Shown in pieces: positions 58,567 through 64,000 of a stretch of 64,000 nucleotides of DNA. Numbering within the stretch: the first letter of the stretch is position 1; the number at the start of each line of letters is the position of its first letter. A model generated the notes under the pieces. It did no database searches, was not told the origin of the DNA, and saw nothing but the letters and a program-made list of their open reading frames with translations. Origin of the DNA: Azospirillum brasilense. GTDB taxonomy: Bacteria > Pseudomonadota > Alphaproteobacteria > Azospirillales > Azospirillaceae. The DNA is taken from NCBI RefSeq assembly GCF_005222205.1, contig NZ_CP032349.1, positions 62,001-126,000 of the forward strand. The letters run 5' to 3'. A program made the position numbers and the translations under genes.

Positions 58567-58675
58567 AGCGGATTGCAATCCGCTTTGGACCGCGACGGCG
58601 GCCCCGGCCGCACATGCGGCCGAAGCCCGCCGGCAAGTGAGGCGATGTGAGTCTAAAGCGAACGGAAGTTCGCTT
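58566..58675 (-). mobile_element. 110-bp MITE-like element, copy 5
   Basis: Reverse orientation, TA at 58564-58565 and 58676-58677, near-identical to copies 1 and 3 including all three palindromes. It lies within the phage/IS patchwork. Confidence 0.9.
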
Positions 58676-58678
58676 TAG

Positions 58679-58970
58679 GGCCCTGGCGCTGGTCAAGGCC
58701 ATGGCCGAGGCCGACCTTTCCGGTGAGTTCCTCGATCTCACCGTTTTGCTGGCCCCGCGAGAGGGCGGCGTCTGCCGCCGGGTGCGCGCCGGCATCTCGG
58801 TGGTGATCGGCGACCCGGAGGAGTTTGAGGATGCCTGATCCGGTCACCACCATGACCGCCATGCTGCGCGCCGTGCTCCCGCCGGACGTCCCGCCCTCCT
58901 TCCGCCGCGCCCTGTCCGCAAGCTTCGACGGCGCAGGCCACCGGCGATCCGGCGCCGCGGACCATGGCGT
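58679..58970 (+). other. Phage-like coding scraps
   Basis: A short frame ending EFLDLTVLLAPREGGVCRRVRAGISVVIGDPEEFEDA (stop at 58838) is followed by a second beginning MPDPVTTMTAMLRAVLPPDVPPSF with a GAGGATG-like start. Neither is complete or recognisable; both look like ends of small phage genes cut by element copy 5 on the left and the IS3 scrap on the right. Confidence 0.4.
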
Positions 58971-59081
58971 AGCCTGGAGGCCGTCGAGTTCGCCACCTTG
59001 GAATGGGTCGACTGTTTCAATGACCGGCGCATCCTCGAACTCGTCGACACCATTCCGCCCGCCGGAGCCGAAGCGCGCTAG
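58971..59081 (+). pseudogene. IS3-family transposase C-terminal scrap
   Basis: SLEAVEFATLEWVDCFNDRRILE and IPPAGAEAR followed by TAG: the last 36 codons of an IS3-type orfB (family pattern SLEAVEFATLEWVDWFN..R.LEPIG..PPAEAE). The catalytic part is missing. Confidence 0.75.
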
Positions 59082-59085
59082 TCGG

Positions 59086-61041
59086 TCAGAACGGCACCAC
59101 CGCTCCAGGCAGGGGCGGCAGACGCAAACTCGCCAGATAAGCGATCAGCGCCTGTTGGTCGTCAGTGTTCAAGGCGTAGAAGGCGTTGATCACCGGGTCC
59201 GCTTCGCTGCCGGCGCATTGGTAGGGGAACTCGGCTGCGATGCCGGCCGGGCGGGTACCGCCATGGAAGCGGATCGCCTGGACCAGATCCAGCGCGCGCC
59301 CGTCATGCAGGTAAGGCCAGCTGTCGGCAACGCCCCACAGGGGCCGGGTCAGGAATAGCTGCGGGGGAACGGCGATGTCCGCCACGTCGGTGCCCTGTGG
59401 CGCGATGTCGGCGAGGCAGGGGCCCATGTCGTGCAGGCGCAGGTCGCTCAGCAGCGGCACCGCCAGGGGGCCTTCCGGCGTGTCGAAGGGCAGCCGGGCG
59501 CGGGCGTAGGCCGGCAGCGGCCCTGCCGGATCCTCGGCCTTCCCGCCGTCCGGATTGCGCCACGGCATCGACGGGTCCGCCCGGCTCGCCAGCGTGTTCA
59601 GGTTGATCTCCAGACCGCCGACCGCGACCGTGTCGGCATCGGCGACCGCCTTGGCGTAGAGGGCGGCGACCGCCGCGTCCGGCGCGCCCTGGCGGACGGC
59701 CGCGCCGGCATCCGCCGACGCCTTGGCCAGCCGCGCCCGCGCCTCGCGCACCACCGGCAGATGGTCGGTGCTGGGCAGGGCGTTGACCAGAGTCGGGGAG
59801 GCGACGGTCCGCCTGCGCGTTTCCTCGGTGCGCCCCTGGATGCGCGAGGGCAGCGCGATCCCGGCGTCGGAGCCGGCCTGATCGGGATGCCCCAGCACGG
59901 TGCCCCACTCGATCGTCACCACCGGCCGGTCGAGCGTCTGCACCGGAAGATGGCAGGACGCGCACATGGCGCTGCCGGCCGGAAGCCCGGCGTCGGTTGC
60001 CGTGCCGGCGAACAGCGCCGCGCCGCGGGCCACCCTGGCCTTGGCGGCCGGATCGGCCGGCGTCTCGACCACCGGCGGCCGGGTCATCGCGACGAAGCTC
60101 GTCAGCGCCCCGACGTTGCCGTAGCTCAGCTCGTTGATCACCCCGTCGGCGTCGTTGTCGTTGTTCTCCCCGACGATCTCGACCCCTTCCATGCTGAAAT
60201 GGAACTGGGTCGCGGAGGCCGCGAAGTGGCGGACCGACGAGGCGATGCCCTTCCACTGGAACGGGCGCACGACCAGATCCGGGGAGACCCCGGTCAGCCG
60301 GCTGTAATCATAGACGATCCGCTGCGCCTTGCTGTCGTAGGTGGCGCCGAGCCAGCCGAAGGACAGGTTTTTGGCCGCCAGCGGCAGGGTCACCGGCTTG
60401 TCGGGCGTGTAGCGGGCGTGGTCGGCGAGAAGGGCCTGCTGCCCGAGCAGCTGCCCGGTGATCTCGTTGGCCAGCGCCTGGGTGTAGCCGGTCCCGAACA
60501 CGTGCGGCGGGTTGCGGACCAGCTGGGTCAGGGGGTTGGGGAACTGGCTGTTGATGAAGGCGTTGTTGGCGATGCCGGCGGCGCCGCCGATCGCCGGCTG
60601 GGTGCGGGTCGCCGGTCCGGGCGGGTTGGCGCCGGCGAGGTCGGGCTGGACGGTGGCGCCGATCGAGGTGTGGCACTCGTAGCAGCTCTGGCTGTCGATG
60701 CCGTTCAGGCGCAGGAAGGGGATCGGCGGCGGCACGGTCCCATCCGCCGTCGCGTAGGGGCTGAACGGGGAGTTCGGGTAGAGCGCCTTGCGCTGCCACG
60801 CGCGCGGACCGTCCGCGCCCTCGCCCCAGCCGTCCTGCGGGAAGTAGGGATAGCTGAAGAAATGCGCGCCGGATTCCAGGATCCGCCGCAGAGGCACGCC
60901 ACCCTTCATCACCTCCTGCTGCTGGATCGTCACGCTTTCGGTGATGTTGGCCTGCTGGGCACCCGCCTTGGAGGTGAGGAACGCGGAAAGGCCCATCATC
61001 ACGATTGGCCATGCCGCGACGCGAACGCTTGCCATGCGCAT
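59086..61041 (-). CDS. Periplasmic di-heme cytochrome c, putative peroxidase/oxidoreductase
   Basis: A 651-residue protein with a signal peptide (AWPIVMMGLSAFLTSKAGAQ) and two c-type heme sites, CYECHT (Cys120-His124) and CASCHLP (Cys360-His364). The C-terminal PLWGVADSWPYLHDGRALDLVQAI motif is typical of the di-heme oxidoreductase (putative peroxidase) group related to MauG and CcpA peroxidases. It is exported and would accept or deliver electrons in the periplasm. It is divergent from the ferritin-like and LodA-like genes. Such di-heme proteins can mature tryptophylquinone cofactors in other systems; a role here is only a hypothesis. Confidence 0.88.
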   Translation of the reverse strand: MRMASVRVAAWPIVMMGLSAFLTSKAGAQQANITESVTIQQQEVMKGGVPLRRILESGAHFFSYPYFPQDGWGEGADGPRAWQRKALYPNSPFSPYATADGTVPPPIPFLRLNGIDSQSCYECHTSIGATVQPDLAGANPPGPATRTQPAIGGAAGIANNAFINSQFPNPLTQLVRNPPHVFGTGYTQALANEITGQLLGQQALLADHARYTPDKPVTLPLAAKNLSFGWLGATYDSKAQRIVYDYSRLTGVSPDLVVRPFQWKGIASSVRHFAASATQFHFSMEGVEIVGENNDNDADGVINELSYGNVGALTSFVAMTRPPVVETPADPAAKARVARGAALFAGTATDAGLPAGSAMCASCHLPVQTLDRPVVTIEWGTVLGHPDQAGSDAGIALPSRIQGRTEETRRRTVASPTLVNALPSTDHLPVVREARARLAKASADAGAAVRQGAPDAAVAALYAKAVADADTVAVGGLEINLNTLASRADPSMPWRNPDGGKAEDPAGPLPAYARARLPFDTPEGPLAVPLLSDLRLHDMGPCLADIAPQGTDVADIAVPPQLFLTRPLWGVADSWPYLHDGRALDLVQAIRFHGGTRPAGIAAEFPYQCAGSEADPVINAFYALNTDDQQALIAYLASLRLPPLPGAVVPF

Positions 61042-61364
61042 GAACTCCCGATTTTTGCGTATCGCCCGATACTGTCGGAGCAGCCCTGAAAATCAAACCA
61101 AATAATTCATGACAATATACTTAGAGATCTAATTTTTTGTGATCTACAATGCCAAAAATCCCAAAATTATTCGTACTCGTTCAAATAAAATTCGGGGAAC
61201 TGCATGAGTTTTCAAAAATCATATCATTGTATGTGCATTCTTTACGGGACATTGACTCGTTGATTCTTTGAAATTTCTTCCCGATAGTTGGCGCACGCGA
61301 CGCATCAACGCGCGCCGGAACAGCGGCGCGCGAGCGGCATCACCGAGCGGGAGGGACGCGGACC
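61042..61364. promoter_or_regulatory. AT-rich divergent promoter region with GTATCG-CC-CGATAC palindrome
   Basis: This 323-bp stretch between the divergent di-heme and ferritin-like genes is strongly AT-rich against high-GC flanks. The perfect 14-bp palindrome GTATCG-CC-CGATAC at 61059-61072 lies 17 bp before the di-heme gene start and is a good candidate operator. No ORF is present. Confidence 0.5.
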
Positions 61365-62675
61365 ATGACTGAGCAACGTCTTCTGGAGCGGGCGCAGGGG
61401 AAGGCGGCGGCCCCACTGTCGGTCGCCTACACGCCGATTTCGACCCTCGCGGATCTGCGCGCCGCCGCGCAGCTGGCGATCCAGGTCGAATTCACCACGG
61501 TGCCCGCCTATCTGACGGCGCTCTACTCGATCACCGACAAGGGCTCGGCCGCCTACCAGGCCCTGCGCAGCGTCGTGGTGGAGGAGATGTTCCACCTCAA
61601 CCAGGCGGCCAACATCCTGGTCGGCATCGGCGGGCAACCCAAGCTGACCGGGAGCGTGGTGCCCGTCTACCCGGCCTATCTGCCCTCGGCCAGCACCACC
61701 GCCACGCCCTATGTCGGGCTGTACCGCGCCTCGCAGGCGGTGTTCCGCAACGTCTTCATGGCGATCGAGACCCCCGCCCCCTTCACCGCGCCGCCGCAGG
61801 GCAGCGACTACCAGACCATCGGCCAGCTCTACAAGGCCCTGTGGGACGGCATCGGGCACTGCGTCGACCAGTACGGCGCGGACAAGGTCTTCGTCGAGAA
61901 TCCGGCGGCCGAGCAGCGCACCGACATCTACCTCGGCAAGTTCGGCGGCAAGGCCGTGAAGGTGACCGACCTGGACAGCGCCCAGTTCGGCATCCAGCAG
62001 ATCGTCCAGCAGGGCGAGGGCGCGGTGAACCCGACCCACCCGCTGGTCCCCCAGCAGCCCTACGGCGCCTACGAGCATTACGGCGCCCGCACCGATGGCA
62101 CCTACGGGCCGATCCTCGGCACGCCCTACGAGCTGTCGCACTATTACAAGTTCCTGCGCGTGGCCGACGCGCCGGATTTCCCCGACACGCTTCCCATCGT
62201 CTCCAACCCGCGGGTGTCGGACTTCACCAACGCCACGGCCGTCCAGGCGGTCAAGGCGTTCAACATCGGCTACAGCGTGATGCTGCAGAGCCTGGAGGCC
62301 TCCTTCACCAAGGCGGGCGGCGCGGCGGACTCCTATTTCACGCTGGCCCTGCCGCTGATGCACAACCAGCTGCCGACCCTGGCCAATCTGGTGATGCAGC
62401 TTCCCGTCTTCCCCGACGGCGACCCAACGGTCGGGCCCAACGCCGCCCCGACCTTCGAGTATGTCGAGGGCGCCAGCTTCGACGGCTTCCTCGCGGCGCT
62501 GCAGGCCCTCGACAAACTGCTGGCCGGCCAGGGGCTGCCCGAGCTGCTCGTCGCCCCGGTGGCGCCGCCCGCCCCGCCGGGCCCGGCCCCCAAGCACCGG
62601 GAGGCGCTGCACGGGGTGATCGACGGCGTCCGAACGCTGAAGAGCCGCTCCGACGCCACCGGACTCGGGCTGTAA
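61365..62675 (+). CDS. Ferritin-like domain protein (VioB/RebD-related di-iron fold)
   Basis: A 436-residue protein of the ferritin-like family found in iminophenyl-pyruvate dimer synthases. It shows QLAIQVEFTTVPAYLTALYSI (first helix with Glu), SVVVEEMFHLNQAANILVGIGGQPKL (EExxH di-iron motif), and later helices AVNPTHPLV, GPILGTPYELSHYYKFL and YSVMLQSLEASFTKAGG. It has no signal peptide. It lies 62 bp before the LodA-like gene in the same direction, so the two are probably co-expressed. Its reaction is unknown. Confidence 0.85.
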   Translation: MTEQRLLERAQGKAAAPLSVAYTPISTLADLRAAAQLAIQVEFTTVPAYLTALYSITDKGSAAYQALRSVVVEEMFHLNQAANILVGIGGQPKLTGSVVPVYPAYLPSASTTATPYVGLYRASQAVFRNVFMAIETPAPFTAPPQGSDYQTIGQLYKALWDGIGHCVDQYGADKVFVENPAAEQRTDIYLGKFGGKAVKVTDLDSAQFGIQQIVQQGEGAVNPTHPLVPQQPYGAYEHYGARTDGTYGPILGTPYELSHYYKFLRVADAPDFPDTLPIVSNPRVSDFTNATAVQAVKAFNIGYSVMLQSLEASFTKAGGAADSYFTLALPLMHNQLPTLANLVMQLPVFPDGDPTVGPNAAPTFEYVEGASFDGFLAALQALDKLLAGQGLPELLVAPVAPPAPPGPAPKHREALHGVIDGVRTLKSRSDATGLGL

Positions 62676-62737
62676 CCCGGCACCGCCCAAACGGCACCAC
62701 CCAGCCCGGCCAGATCGGGACAGCGAGGGGAAAACCA

Positions 62738-64000
62738 TGTCCAACACCGTCTATTCCATCGTCCCCGCCATCGGCATCGCGCGCGTCGGCAACGCGCCGA
62801 CGGCCTTCTACATCGGCCCCGAGACGGAGGGCGGCCTGCCCACCCTGCCCGACGGCCGAACCGTCGGGGAGCAGGATTTCCGCGACGACGAAGGCCGGCT
62901 GTGCCGGCAGGCGGCGCGCTTCCGCTTGATGCGCAGCGTCGACGGCGGACCGCCCGAGGAGGTCACGTTGAAAAGCAAGGGCGTGGCCTCGATCCGCTGG
63001 TACGTCCACCTCGCCAACAAGAAGGCGAGCTGGTACGAGTTCCAGACCTCGAAGGGCGAGGACGGCTACGCGCCGAACCACCCGCTGCGCAACGCCGACC
63101 GGACCAGCGCGGAGGAGCGGCGCGCCCTGATCATCGACGCCGGGCCCCGCTCGATCGAGGGAAGCGACGCCCCGGCCGAGCACTTCTCGCGCGACACCAT
63201 CCCGCCGGGCTACGCCGGCAGCTTTCCGCCCGAGGGGCTGAAGCCCTACCCCATCGACACGCTGGGCGAGCTGCGCACCGACGAAGAGGGCCGCCTTCTG
63301 GTGCTGGGCGGGCTGGGGCATTCCGGATCGGACAGGCCGTCGCCCCACATCGGGCAATACGCCAACAACGACGGCTGGTGGGACGACACCTCGGACGGGC
63401 CGGTGTCGGTGAAGATCAGCCTGTTGGACGATGAGGACGGCCCCCCCGACGTGGAGGTCGGCGGCGCCTGGGTGATGGTCGGACCGCCCTCCTACGCGCC
63501 GCAGATCCCCAATCTGGTGACGCTGTACGACACCATCTTCGACGTCGTGGTGCGCAAGCAGGGGCTCCGCCCCGACCTGTTCGCGGACGGGATGTGGAAG
63601 AGCGGGCCGACCGGCTACAAGCCCTTTTTCGAGACCGACATCAAGCCGATCTTCGAGCGCGTCGCCCGCTACCCCTGGGTCGCGGCGATCCCGCCGAAGC
63701 CGCACAGCTTCGATTTCGCCAGGCTCGGCGATCCGGATCCCAAGCTCAACGGGTTCCGCGCCTACATCCTCGACATCATCCGCCCGCCCGGCGCGGACAA
63801 CGTCCTGGTGAACGCCAGCACCGGCGCCACCGCCATGCCCTATCTGGCCGGCGACGACGCGCTGGGCGCCTCGAAACCCGGCACCGTCACCGCGGCGACC
63901 TCGAAGTACCTGCGCCTGACCGACACCCAGTATTTCCTCCTCCAGCAATGGGCCGACGGCTGGTTCGAGCCGGGGGCCGAACCGGCCGGGACCGCCGGCG
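62738..64000 (+). CDS. LodA-like oxidase with predicted cysteine-tryptophylquinone cofactor (5' part)
   Basis: Starts MSNTVYSIVPAIGIARVGNAPTAFYIGPE after AGCGAGGGG and stays open to the right edge (421 residues visible). The start and the blocks LKSKGVASIRWYVHLANKKASWYEFQT, ALIIDAGPRSIEG, GELRTDEEGRLLVLGGLGHS, NNDGWWDDTSDGPVSVKI and LTDTQYFLLQQWADGWFEPG match LodA/GoxA-type amino-acid oxidases that carry a cysteine-tryptophylquinone cofactor. The cofactor residues lie beyond the edge, as would any LodB flavoprotein partner. The enzymes release H2O2 and ammonia from an amino acid. The unit with ferritin-like and di-heme proteins is discussed in the findings. Confidence 0.88.

Overview
The window is high-GC DNA (strong G/C preference at third codon positions) from an alphaproteobacterium. 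The gene families and the density of insertion-sequence debris suggest an Azospirillum-like rhizosphere bacterium, possibly a secondary replicon rather than the core chromosome; this is inference from content, since no rRNA, tRNA or replication gene is present. I saw no CRISPR array.

Layout. 0.2-3.2 kb: a large cytoplasmic hybrid sensor kinase on the minus strand. 3.9-15.1 kb: one long plus-strand run of seven closely packed or overlapping genes (SDR sugar dehydrogenase, MIP channel, GMC flavoprotein oxidoreductase, double VOC protein, DoxX/NDH-2 fusion, GH133-like debranching enzyme, GH63-like glucosidase) that looks like a sugar-trimming and sugar-oxidising operon feeding electrons to quinone. 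15.1-18.8 kb: an OxyR-type LysR regulator divergent from a bufferin RiPP operon (precursor, MNIO enzyme BufB, partner BufC, DoxX), with an ATAG-N7-CTAT-N7-ATAG site between them. 19.0-25.3 kb: a carboxylic-acid catabolism locus (aldehyde dehydrogenase, enoyl-CoA hydratase, CoA-transferase, LysR regulator, MHS-type transporter). The CoA-transferase is frameshifted and the transporter is split by a 110-bp element, so the locus appears to be decaying. 25.3-32.0 kb: IS256 and IS6 remnants around a 1.8-kilo-residue RTX/Ig adhesin-like protein. 32.0-40.2 kb: glgX, glgP and phosphoketolase with a cNMP/FHA sensor protein, a route from glycogen to acetyl-phosphate. 40.8-41.2 kb: an IS3 remnant. 41.5-50.1 kb: an amino-acid module (GGCT-like enzyme, polar amino-acid ABC transporter, two paralogous GntR regulators, DMT exporter, VOC protein, glutamate-type dehydrogenase, Lrp regulator). 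50.3-54.7 kb: a branched-chain-type amino-acid ABC operon. 55.5-57.1 kb: a second hybrid kinase. 57.3-59.1 kb: a patchwork of IS5, phage-like and IS3 fragments. 59.1-64.0 kb: a di-heme cytochrome c divergent from a ferritin-like protein and a LodA-like quinone-cofactor oxidase that runs off the right edge.

A recurrent theme is a small non-coding mobile element, 110 bp in four of five copies, that inserts at TA. It breaks one gene and supplies the TAA stop codon of three others. Several candidate operators (OxyR-like; a duplicated LysR site on both sides of the 22.6-kb regulator; CGTATA palindromes near the amino-acid genes) tie regulators to their likely targets.
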